Source: Lichtheimia corymbifera B2541
Lineage: Eukaryota > Mucoromycota > Mucoromycetes > Mucorales > Lichtheimiaceae
Reading direction: 5' to 3'
Assembly (NCBI GenBank): GCA_000697475.1
Contig: JNEU01000986.1
Location: forward strand, 186,001 to 250,000
DNA length: 64,000 bases
The position numbers and the translations under genes were made by a program. This document shows positions 1 to 11,060 of this stretch, piece after piece (position 1 is the stretch's first letter; every line of letters begins with the position of its first letter). The notes beneath the pieces were generated by a model. That model did no database searches. It was not told the origin of the DNA and worked only from the letters and a program-made list of their open reading frames with translations.

Positions 1-2655
1 TCGTTCTCATGCTGCTGCTGTTGCATATTGTGTAATAGCATTGTATCGCTCATAATTGCTGAGGAGGTATCGATGGCTGCTTCATCTTCATCTTCATCGT
101 CATCATCATCATCATTATCTTGAAGTGCTTGTTCGGCATCACCATACCGCAATCCTTCTTCCACAAACAGATTCAATTCATGCATCACGTTGAGTAGGAT
201 ATTGTCACACATGGATTTGGCACATTGCAATCGTGATTTGATACTTTGACGAGCTCTGACTGCAGCCTTGTCCTCCGAAGCACGATCAGGAACACCAAAA
301 AGATCACCCGATGTGCGTAGATATTCGGTCTGATAGCTGAAACCACTACCACCACCCATTGTCATATCTGCCGCTGGAGATGCTGGAATAGGTTTCAAGC
401 TAGGGTGACCACCACCACCACCATCATCAGCAGTCGAATAAGAGGGAGGACGAAAGCATTGTCGCAAAGGTGAACCCACTGTAGCGCATGTCGATGTGGA
501 TAGAACTGAAGTTGTTGATACAAGTGATCCTGAACGTTCTTCTTTTGAAGTGGGTATCACCATTGGAGATGTAACGTTGCTACTGGCTGTAGGTGGTGGA
601 TCTCCTCCTCCTCCATTGCCACCTAATAATGTGAGTCGTCGTGCGAGATCAGTGACATCCACAGATAGGCTACGCTGTTTTCTTCGCCGTAATGTTGAAT
701 CTGCAGATGATTTTTCATTCCCAGGCCAATGTCGCAAACCCCGGTTATTGCTGTGAAATGCCACTTGACGCTGTCGTTCGGCATACTGCTTGACATTGGC
801 ATTCACATTACCCCACCACGGTAATAGCTTATGCATGATCAGGTCACGTGTACATGGTTGATAATCATCCAGAACAAGATACGTAGTCCAATCGGTCCAT
901 GGCATTTCATCCAAGTCAAGGGAATCTGCTGTATGATGATGAGGATGGATCTGCGTGGCAGTAGCGGATCGACAAAAAGTCATAGGGATTGAGGATACTG
1001 CTGATGATGGGAGCTTGGGAATCTCGCCATTGCCTGTGTGCTTCCATCTTTGCAACTTGGTCATACGTGCAATGTACAATCGTCTGGCGGACATGTCATC
1101 TACATAGTGGCATTAGTTGAGCGATTACATCCATCTTATTGAATATATATATTACCTTCAAATCGCTGATGGTCAATGTCATTCTCTTCAAAAGTAGTCA
1201 TGTTACGTAGCATAGTGGTGCCATCATTCAAATCACGACGTAAAACGTGTTGTACGGAATCTGATCCAAAGCAACTGTAGCTGTTGGCTGCCAATACCAG
1301 AGCTGGATACAAGGGTGATAGATTCTCGAATGCTCCATCCATCCCATTTCCACTGTCATAGGCAATGCAAGGATCAAAGTTGCTCGCATCGTTGTTGTTG
1401 TTGTTGTTGTTGTGATTAATCGCATCAAGATCCATTTCGACTACATCCTTGTCAGCATCTAAATAGGCTGTTGATTCATGTTCGTCATCGTTGGATTTGT
1501 TGTTGTTGCTCTTGTTGGATAATTGACGTTGCATAAGTGAATGTAACGAGAGTCGATAAGCAGGAATCTTGTCATTGGTGTCAGAATCGGCTGTGGAGCC
1601 ACTACTGGATCGTGCATGAGTCGTATCGACAGCTTGTTTACTACGACGAACAGCTGTTGATTTGCCTAGAAAGAAAGAAGAGTGTGAATGGATCAATAAT
1701 CAAAACAGAATAAAAAAGATATACCTTTGATAGCAGTGCTTTGTAATTGCAATGGTTGATAATAAAAAGGGAAATCATCCTCAGTGGCAATGGAGGATAT
1801 AGAAGCTGTTCTTGCACGCTCGCCTGCTCCACTACTGCCCGATGATGACGAGAAGGAGTGAGGCCAAACCATCTTTTGTTGGTGATGCCAATCCCATGGA
1901 TCGTCTTTTAAACGCGAAAGTGAACCTGATCTCCGGGGTGAAGATGATGTCGATGTCGTTGTTGTTGTTGTTGTTGTTGCAACAGTTACATCCTTGAGTC
2001 TTCGTTCAGGAACCGAGAGGGGTGTTGAGGGCGAACTGCTCGTTGTTCCAGTAGGTGAACTTGAAGGCGATGATGGTGATATACCAGCTGCAGTAGCATC
2101 GATCAAACTAGCATGCTTTGTCTTTAGCCTGTAACGTCCAGCACTTCCCACAGGTGGACTCGCATATTTGTTGCCTTGCTTGTGTTGCGGAGATCTCGTC
2201 CCAGCACCACTACCACTCACACTAGCGTTGTTGTTGCTGCTGCTGCTGTCATCCAATACTCCTTTATCGTCCATGGCAAGCTGTTGTGTCACCACTGTCA
2301 AATCATTCAATTGCTGTTTCACGCTTGAAGACCCTTTCATGCTATTGTTACGACTCGCTGTGGATACAGCCTTGGCAATTAGACTGGGCGACGACGATTT
2401 GGTGGTCAATGGTGGCTGAAGTGAGGAATTATGAGAAGAAGGCTGGTTGGGACGTGCAGGTGTCATTGACAGGACATTGGAAGACTGACATGAAGCGGTT
2501 GCATCAGCCCATTCGTCACATGACGAAAGAGAAGTTCGACTGGAACGTCGCTTGACAAGCAAAGGTTGCGGAATAGGCACACTCCGAAGTTTGGAAGGTG
2601 GTTGCTGCTTTATTGGCGTTGGCTGCTGCTGTCGTTGTGAAGAAGAAGATTCCAT
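1..2655 (-). CDS. Ser/Asn/Pro-rich hypothetical protein, 3' end outside window
   Basis: I do not recognise this protein. Three exons join in phase on the minus strand: 2655-1725, 1665-1156 and 1099 running off the left edge, with introns 1724-1666 and 1155-1100 that have GT and AG ends. The product begins MESSSSQRQQQ and is mostly low complexity: Ser/Thr/Pro stretches, an Asn run encoded by repeated GTT on the plus strand near 1391-1415, and an Asp/Glu block near 80-120. Islands that look ordered are KDDPWDWHHQQKMVW in exon 1, MSARRLYIARMTKLQRWK at the start of exon 3, and MPWTDWTTYLVLDDYQP after it. There is no signal peptide or membrane segment. The composition suggests a regulatory or scaffold protein, but that is inference. 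The stop codon is not in the window. Confidence 0.7.
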
Positions 2656-4500
2656 GTGTTGTATCTACTTTTATGAACGAGTGATGATGCTGCTGCTTGT
2701 TGCGTCACTGCTTTGATATATCAATGAAATAGCTGTGTTTGTGTATATAATATACGTATATGGGGGGGGGAGTGATGATTATCGTGTGGTGGAGTTCATC
2801 AAGAAGAAAAGAGGGAAGGTCAAAGTGAAAGTTAAAGAGAGGGAGAGAGGAGGAGAGAGAGAGAGAGAGAGAAGAAAAAAAAAGAGTGGGAAAAGGAATG
2901 CAAGGTTCATGCTTTGTTGTCGTGGAAAGGCATGTAACAAGACACCTGATAGAAAAAGGCGCTCATCGACCAAACCTCCTCTCCTTGTTGTGTGTCTTGA
3001 TTGGTGCTCCTTTTCTGATACATTCAAGCAACTTCTTGATCACTTTCTATATAACATAGCTGTGGTATGGTTCTATTACAGCATATCAAGGGATCATCAT
3101 TATCATCATCATCAAGTAGCATGCTTGATGTCTTCTTCCCCTTCTTGAAACCAATTAATTCCGCACCCCATCATCCATCACCATCACCACCATAACGTTG
3201 CTTTCCCACAATGCCCTCTTGAACACTACTACTACACTCTTGGCCCTACCACTTTGTTGTACATATCAATCATGTGCATATAAAAACAGTATGGAAAATA
3301 GTATTGGGTAATGCCAAGTCAGCCGTGTGGTTCAATATTATACTCTCACACGCCAAAAAAGATACGATCGGCGTCTGCAGCAGCAGCAGCTGCTGCTATT
3401 GTTGCCTCGGCCAGTGCCCTACTTGCGTACTACAGTGCCCGTGTGTGTGTGTATACAAGCGTAACAGGTGATTTGTCCATACCTGTTATGTGTATTCCCC
3501 CATCATCCCCATTTGACCACCTTTGTGTGCACACATGCAAAAGAAAAAAGTAGCACGGACCATGGCCCGGTCTCTTTAATCATGGTGAATCCTCCATTTC
3601 CCCTGCTGTTTGTTAAATGAAGGACACACGTACGTCGCTGTACATTAAGCGAGGAGGTGTCATGAAAGAAAAAAAAGGTTCAACAACATAAACTCGTTGT
3701 GATGAATACCCAGCCAACAACAGCAATCCGATATGTGTATGCAACCAACCCACCCCCCCTTCCACCGTCACCCACCCCCCTTTGCTATATATACAGGAAA
3801 TCCTTCCTTGTAATACAGACACACTGTTTATGCTTCCTGGAAAATGGTCTTGTCGTGACATCAAAAAGTGCCACATTACCCAGCCTTGCATGCCATAAAA
3901 GTGCTACCGTGAGGAGAAAAAGAGATGCACACGCATTGCACTTATACCTACATGCAGCACATCTTTCCTTGATACTAAGGAGTCGTAAGCATCTTTATAT
4001 AGAAAGTAACGAAAGCTTATGCACATTCCTTTCGATAGCTGGTGGTGGTGGTGATGTGTGTGTGTGAGAATAGAGTCTTGAAAATGATCAACCCTTGGTA
4101 CAGAGCTCTCATTGGTGCACTGAGATCATATGAACATATCAATCTCCCCAGTTGACACACGCTCCTTACACAGTAAGTCTGTTTGTTTATTAGCAACCAC
4201 CTACACCTATTTATTAGAGTATGTATGCCAAATGACGTCGTTTGGTCCACCTTCCAAAGGATGCCAAATCCGAAAATTTCATCACGCCACCCCCAGTCTC
4301 CATTCCATGACTCTTTCTCTCTCTCCCTCTCTCTTTCTCATTATTCCCACCTGTATAGATAGCAACATGCACCATATGATATCCATAAGAAGCCTTGTCT
4401 CACAATAACGAAATTGGGTTGCATGTATGCAGCTAGAGAGCCCAACGCAATGGTTTGTGTAACTGTGTTTTTATACGTTGACAGGAAGAGCTTTTTTTTA
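2656..4500. other. Intergenic, low-complexity DNA
   Basis: I see no gene here. The stretch holds the promoter side of the gene ending at 2655 and the 3' side of the gene ending at 4501. It contains a run of nine G at 2762-2770, a GA-rich purine tract near 2836-2872, GCA/GCT triplets near 3377-3400, and TG and CT tracts near 3445-3460, 4035-4070 and 4310-4340. Short reading frames lack splice partners or recognisable domains. Confidence 0.6.
2836..2872. repeat. GA-rich simple repeat
   Basis: A purine tract dominated by GA dinucleotides, followed by an A-run. It lies about 200 bp upstream of the start codon of the minus-strand gene at 2655, so it is in that gene's promoter region. Confidence 0.8.
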
Positions 4501-5736
4501 TCATGCACGATAATGGTGCTCGGGCATTGGATCATGTACGCTGCTTTGAGGAGGATTTGATTCGGGATTGATGTAATAGGATGGCATACGATACTCAGAA
4601 GCTGTACCAGCGGGTTCTTGGCTATTGTCATTGTATCGCTTGGTTGCATTCTGCATGACAAACTTGGTCACTCTTCCATTTCTTGACACCATTTCTTCTT
4701 CATCCGTTGCAAGCTGAGATGTAGCATCCTTAGTATATGTACGACGAGGGTGGAAGATGGATATCTAAGATATGGCATGTTGTGAGTCTCAAGATAGCAT
4801 CGCTGCAATCCCCAATCATAGCACGTACAAAGGCAATCCATAAAAAGATGATGCAAATGTTGCAATTAACAATCAGCAAATCGGTTCCAAATTTGTGCGA
4901 ATTGATAGGTTTCTCAGCTGTTAAGCCATCCACGCATAAGATTACCAAGCACGTGCCATAGATGAACAGGATGATGGTCAACATCACATTCATATCACGA
5001 AAATATTCAAGTCGGTGCACGATCTTGCGTTCGCGTGTAGCATTTAGAATGCGTGTGAATCGGAAATGTGAGCGAACACCAAGCACAGCCGTGATGAGCA
5101 CTGTGGATGAAAGAAGGTTATAATTATAAATCATCCTATGCGATGTATTTTATTACCTTCCAAACCATAAGCCAATTGTGGTACAGCCTCACTCTTATAT
5201 TGATCTTCATTGAAACGCCATTGGAGGATGGGAAACATAGCCATGCTGCATACAGCCCATAGAATATAGAATCGAAATTCCCAGGAGCCCATAAACGATC
5301 GACGCGCCACGCTATTGGATAGATAATGCCAAAAGCATTGTAACAAAAAGAATACGCCTGTTTGCAATGCAAACGAAATGCATTGCACGTAATCGATGGG
5401 TTGGATGAAATTCTGGTGATATTCATCCCAATATGCAAATGGCTTGGTAATGATGTCGCCATTGGGCAATGGCATGAATCCTTCTCTATACTTGATCCAT
5501 GTTGATATTATATCTAACAGAGCCCATAACGTATGAGTAAACAATGCAAAAGCTCGAGCGTTGTCACTACATGCATACCCCATGACGCTTGTAATACCAT
5601 CATGAGAAACATTAGATAGGTAATAATACTCTTGAGCTCGCCTGCGAGTAATTTGGATGGTCGTAGGCACTGGAATCGATCATGTCGCCATATATTATGT
5701 ATCAGGTATGCTGTGATATAAACTTCCAGGCAACAT
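4501..5736 (-). CDS. Polytopic membrane protein, unknown function
   Basis: A spliced minus-strand gene. Well-supported exons are up to 5669-5157, then 5100-4829 and 4713-4501. The introns have donors GTAATA and GTACGT; the last has a TACTAAG branch-like site 18 nt before its acceptor. About six hydrophobic segments are visible, for example FALFTHTLWALLDIIS, CISFALQTGVFFLLQCF, FYILWAVCSMAMFPIL, VMLTIILFIYGTCLVIL and LLIVNCNICIIFLWIAF, followed by a hydrophilic C-terminal tail of about 70 residues rich in Asn, Pro and His. The start is uncertain: no ATG opens the first long frame directly. A 13-nt first exon at 5736-5724 (MLPG) spliced over 54 nt to 5669 restores an ATG in phase and gives about 336 aa. 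A GPCR-like or channel-like role is possible, but no family motif confirms either. Confidence 0.65.
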
Positions 5737-6665
5737 CGCTCTAAGATTTTGCGAGGTAGTAAAGGTTAAAAGTTGCGGTTTTACATGTTTTGCTAGTGAT
5801 CAACACAACATACGAACATAGGAAAAGTCACTGTAGAGGAAGAGCAAAAGCATATCAGTGAATCGCGGATTACATGCTGACATATGGATGTTCCTCACCT
5901 CAAATGGGTCATTGTCTATTAGGATATTCTATCGAGCTGTATAAAGTTGTAAGGAAAATGGATATGGAAGGGGACAATTTGAACAAAAGGAAAAGAAAGA
6001 AACCACAAAGAGCCGCGAGTACATGCTCAGCCTTTAACAATTTACGTTTGGTGGAACGGCCATGCACTTTAAATGTAAACGTAAAAGCCAGCAGTATAGA
6101 GACAATAACAATGAGTTGGAAATCCGGTCACTGTATTTCTCTCCGCAAATAAGAATCCTCGGTATTTACGATTCGCTGCATGTATCATTGATTGCAGCAT
6201 CGATTGCAATCATGTGAAAGTGTGTATATACAAAGAATCGATCGACACACAAGAAACGGGTCGTGGCACAAATCAAACATCCATTACACGATGATATGGT
6301 TGCAACATTATTAGACATCACCGTATCACCATCTTTATATACCGTATTCTCCCCACATGGATAAATCCACGATGATTGTGTGTCGTGATGAGATTTCCCA
6401 CACAAGGCAATTAAAGCTCAATCATTACCGCTCACCACCATATCAAGATTTCGACCCGTATTCTGGGCTCGCAAGGTTTATCCAGACGATGCTAGCTGCT
6501 GCTGGGTTTCTTGGTGGTGTAACGCCGCATGGGACACGCAAGCGCAAGCAGTGGAGTTGATCCGTGTTTATTGTCCTCCGTGCACCCATTGCATTATCCA
6601 ATTGGGTGGTTCCTGGAGATTGCATATGTGTATCGGCGGAATATCAATTCGTGCTGCGCTTATTT
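5737..6665. other. Intergenic, nothing recognised
   Basis: No convincing gene. A 67-codon plus-strand frame at 6357-6560 (ending GGVTPHGTRKRKQWS) has a protein-like composition but no partner exons and no recognised family. The stretch separates the membrane-protein gene from the repeat block. Confidence 0.45.
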
Positions 6666-7019
6666 TTAGCCTTTGTCGTATAATAGTGACCTGCAGGAAC
6701 AATGAAAAAGAATTGGGCGTGCTAGTAACGCCAGCATGACCGGCACCCTATCATGGGATTTGAAAACAAAAAAAGTGCAGGTGAGCCTCTTACCATTGCT
6801 GTTGATAAGATTGCGCCTTTGTGCACGATTGAACCTTAAATTGGTTGGTACGCATTCAATCACACCAAGGTAATGAATCTCTTTGATGACCCTGTAGCCG
6901 TATTCATGGGAACAGCCTATAATATCGGTCAATCTTTTGACCGCTTCAAGCTGACAACAAATGCTTCCGACTCCGACTTTGCGCTTATAAAATTGCTGAT
7001 AGTAGATGGTAACTAATTC
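6666..7019 (-). pseudogene. Protein-like open frame next to repeat block, possibly a gene remnant
   Basis: A frame of about 118 codons is open on the minus strand. It includes stretches such as QLEAVKRLTDIIGCSHEYG and YRVIKEIHYLGVIECVP, with a mix of charged and hydrophobic residues unlike the surrounding DNA. A candidate intron (donor GTAAGA near 6785, acceptor near 6747) would lead to an early stop. No ATG precedes the frame; a TAG lies just upstream. I cannot name a family. It may be the decayed end of a host gene disrupted by the repeat block, or a transposase fragment. The evidence is only frame length and composition. Confidence 0.25.
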
Positions 7020-7039
7020 ATGCTATATTATGCCGTGCA

Positions 7040-9170
7040 CCCTGTATACAATACATCCGTTCATCATCCGACGCTCCCATTTTAGTTTTCACAATGAAGC
7101 ATGCGGTTTTTATTTGAATGGAGTTGATCAGCATATCGAAGCCCAGCGTCTGACCAAGTTTGACAATGGAGATAGGCAATTGCGGGGTGTGCACTATGTA
7201 CCCTACTTGCGTTCCGCCCGTCCATCGTCACCCCTATATTTGGACCGCCAGATTCATTGAATCATCATAATGAAGCACACGGTTATTAAATGAATGGAGT
7301 TGATCAGCATGTCTCAGCGAACCTGCTTACCAAGTTTCAAGTTCGAGAAGGGCAATCCCAAGATAATTCATACTAATTGGCATTTCAATGAATCCGGCGC
7401 GTACCCCTTTTTCCGACCGCCTATAGTAAACCCCACATTACATCCTCCCATTCAAAATTTTTAAATGAAGTGTGGGTTCTTTATTAAGACAAAGTTGATC
7501 AGAATGCCGTAGAGCACCTTGTGTGCAAGTTTCAGATTCGAGAGAGGCAATCAAGGTCATGGATTAATTTATAGTGTGCATGGATATGTTGTCGGACGGT
7601 GCCTGACCTATTTAATTTCCACTTCTTCCCTCTTCTTCTCAGTTCAACTGTTGCTCCATTCAAGTGCAACCACAACATGCGTACGATTGCTCTGCTTCAA
7701 CTCATCATGTCGAGCCTACGATTGTGTTGATCCCAAAGCCTTCGACTGAATGGCAACTGCACGACGTGCACCCAGCCCTTTTGTCACTCTACTACAACAC
7801 TCGACACTCACGCTCTTGTGCGCTTCTCCACCACAATCAACCGTAACAGCAACTGCCATTAGCAAAGTCTTTACTCCATTGTGTCAAACAGCATTCACAA
7901 TCTTGTCACTCTACTATACATAGGCGCTTACACACTTCTCTGCCCCCACCAAACGTAGCAGCAGTTGCTATTAGCAAGGTTGCTACCCCACTGCTCCAAG
8001 CTACCTGAGACAACCTGCTTTGGTACATACGAATTCCAATGGATGGAATGCCATATCAGCTATCAAATTCACCGCAACACAAGCAACCTTCACCTGGTTG
8101 AGCTACGATGGAAGACCACGAACGCGATAGACCAATAGTTGGATGGGAAAAGGTTGCATATCAGCAGCAATTTTGGACTTGCAATGGCTATGGATGGATG
8201 GATGGAGTCACCTTCAGTGGTGAGGAATCTTGGGATGTTGTCTTGGCTACCTGGCGCGTCATCAGCAGGAACGATGGATCATATTGCGTGCGTACGCCTG
8301 AGGATGGTGATGAATTGGATGACGTGGATAAGAGAGCTTATATCTCTGACGAAAGGCGGTTTGCAGCGATGGATGATATTGGAATGTTGGAACAGGGCGC
8401 GCACAGCAACTAGTTTGTAATCATGGATGAAGACACTTACGACAGCAGCAACCAAGAATACAATGACAACTATTCCCGCTGATTCTACGTGGTCCACTGG
8501 TTGGTGTCTGGTTGAAAGAGGATAGAAATCTAAAGGTCGAAAAGCGAGATTGGATCATCAACGTCATTGTATCGAGACACTTTTGTTCCTTTTGTCATAT
8601 TACATTCGTTAAATAAAGCTTCCTTGTTCATATGCTGATACACGATAGGCAGTGGTAGTTATCAGGATTGTACGCAGGTTTAAATAGACGCTTGTATTTG
8701 CAATGATAATAAACCCATAGTAATGGTACCCAACGATAGTACTTGTCCCGGTAAGCTTCAATCATTACGTTGAAGGGTGAGCTATGATACAGTGTGGCAC
8801 GAGTACATACCTATGCTCACCTATGACAGCTTTCAGCATGAGGTAACTTGTATGTATAACCTTAAGGAGAGCAAGCTCTTGAGACAAACAATATCATTAC
8901 CCCTCATGCTCTCGGATGCAATTATCATTTTTCGCTTGCTAACTATACCATGGTTCATTTGGAAAAGCATTCAGTACGGACTATCATAGGCGGACCTTTC
9001 GTAGGAAAGAGGGGGGATCGATCATGCACTCTCCACCAATAAGAATCTTTCAAGCACTGCCTTCTCAGCTTTAGTACACAATCACGACCCTTGTCTCTAA
9101 TATGGGTGAAGCGGCTGACAATGAACAAAGACCACATTCCTTATAGCATCTCGCTTAAAACATATGGAAA
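7040..9170 (-). repeat. Left long arm of inverted repeat (copy A)
   Basis: This arm pairs with 11040-13322 in inverted orientation along most of its length, with substitutions and indels throughout, so it is old. Its outer part (7040-7640) is made of subrepeat units carrying a GTTGATCAGCATG-like core, each starting with an AATGAAG...GG element and ending in a CAAGTTT element. The middle part (7640-8560) resembles 12190-11480 reversed and 58290-57900 reversed. The inner part ends near a copy of the TGACAATGAACAAAGACCA motif at 9116-9135. Confidence 0.65.
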
Positions 9171-10604
9171 CGATCATAGCAACTTGGACACAATACATTA
9201 TGGTGAATGATGGTGCTGGATCGAGGAAACCAGCCAACTGATGCACGGATCATGTTGTGCAAGTAGATGCAGAGTTAGCTGTGAGTGGTGGATCAATGGC
9301 TATCATCAGTGTTTGCATGTCGAGATGACAATTGGGGTCGTTTTATTGTTTCAGGCAATAACTAATGGTATGTTTGCTATGTTCACAGGAATATGCGTGA
9401 TATCCATAGGCACACGTACGTGGTCGTTTGCATGCTATCGCGAACGAAAACGACGCGTTGCAAGGCAACCCAAATTACAAACCATAAGGCCATAATGCTC
9501 ACGATCCAAAGACAAGAAGCCAACAAACGAGTTTCTAAGACCAATGACAAGCGTTCTAGATTCCAAGCGTTTCTGATTCCAGAAGCAACAACAACACGAC
9601 GCGCAATACGAACACGACTCGATCTCCATGGCAACGCAGCTTGTATGTTTGAACATTACGCTCTTTTATTGCTCGAGCTAGACTTCTAGATCTTTAAAAG
9701 CTACTATCTGCTTTAGCTTACACCTCTTTACCAGGGCTTGATCTTGCAGGATACGCCATTTCAAACGCTTTCTACTGATCGATCAACGTACACAACTCAC
9801 GATCAGACCCCCAATCGTCCAACAACGCAATCACCATAGACACTTTTTGTATATGTACATAGGAAAAGTAGACAAGTTATAGTAAAACAATATCTTTTTA
9901 TTATAATAAAACTAAACTAGCTAGCATGTGGCTGTTAGTTTCCTTGAGCCAAAGACCCAAGTACTCACAGAGATGACCGCGTGAAGACCGCCACATATCC
10001 ATCTCTTCCTCTTCACACGGGGCACCTTCAACATGTGTCAAACGAGGTGATCGCAAGTGGGGGGGCCACTATAACAACCAGGTGGAGTTGGCCTCACTTA
10101 TGTTTGCGAGTGATTCCCCAGAAAACCACCCAGAGGAAAATCATCCGCTAGCTTCCCAGCTATTAACGTTGAAGATACTCACAAAGGCAAACGTAAGCGG
10201 CGGGTACCAATATATCTACAACAGGGGACAGTGAGCCTGTGAAGACAAAGAAAAAGAAAAGAAAAAGCGCAGCTGCGGATTCTCTGGGTGCTTTTTATTA
10301 ATTGCAAGCGGCGTTTGAATATTCGCGGCAACGCGCCTCCCCGTCGCCATGGGCTTCATTGTTGGTATGGAAATACAGTACACACCAGCAGCACTTGACA
10401 CTTCTTTTTAACCCAGCCTGGAGCAGGTGCATCGTTCCAATTAAGTGGATTGCACAAAAGCTGGGAAGGGAAAAAAGGTGCATGTTAGCTGCCAATGTAT
10501 GACCGTTATTGAATCGTCCATTAACTATCATGTATTCGCCCTTTCTGTTCACCCCAAACAGATGTGCTATATAAACACGCCCCTCTGCATCTTTGGATCT
10601 ATTA
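9171..10604. other. Core between repeat arms, no intact gene seen
   Basis: This stretch of about 1.4 kb separates the two long arms. If the block is a transposon, a transposase gene would be expected here, but the longest frames (about 60-98 codons, for example near 9241-9690 and 10216-10552) overlap on both strands, show no catalytic motif and do not splice into a longer product by eye. I see nothing recognisable. Confidence 0.5.
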
Positions 10605-11060
10605 GGCTCTAGCTACTTGACAATGAACAAAGACCAACTTTCATATAGCATCATGGTTACAGCATATGTAAAACATAAAGGTGTATGTATCCCTAAACTT
10701 TACAATGAAACGTGGGGTCTTTCATAGAACAGTACTGTTCGGCCGGGTCGAGCGCACCTTGTGTGCAAGTTCCACGATCAGCTCGCCAATCCCAGTTTCC
10801 GCACTGTTTGTCGTCGAAAAAAAATCCAGGAGGCCGACCGCCGGATCCACTTTGGTTGGTTGACATTGCGAAATCAGGGATTGGCAACCACGATCGTGAA
10901 ACTTCTACCCAAGATACTTCGGCCCCGACGAGCAACTTTGTTGTATGAAAGAACCCACGTTTGATTGTACAGTTTTGAGATATGACTGTCTTTATGATTT
11001 CTTTATGCATGCTGTATGACGAGTGGTCTTTGTTCATTGCTAAATAGCTTGACCCCGATA
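10605..11060. repeat. Fold-back unit 1, hairpin of about 430 bp
   Basis: The left half (from CTACTTGACAATGAACAAAG at about 10614) is the inverted counterpart of the right half ending about 11045. Matching blocks include CAGCATATGTAAAACATAAA against its complement near 10985-11010, AATGAAACGTGGGGTCTTTC near 10704 against its complement near 10947, and the CACGATC/GATCGTG pair flanking the centre. The turn is near the A-run at 10819-10826. A transcript would fold into a long imperfect hairpin. Compare the units at 13380 and 14890. Confidence 0.7.

Noticed and set aside
2735..3553. Several frames of 60-137 codons, such as one in the GA-rich tract
   Set aside because: They arise from simple repeats (Lys/Arg/Glu runs and their complements) and have no domain or splicing.
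7300..7345. tRNA B-box-like sequence (AGTTCGAGAAGG) in the subrepeats
   Set aside because: No A box or cloverleaf can be drawn around it, and it recurs within the repeat units in degraded forms.
9241..9690. Transposase candidate in the core of the repeat block
   Set aside because: Frames on both strands are below 100 codons and lack any DDE/DDD or tyrosine-recombinase context.
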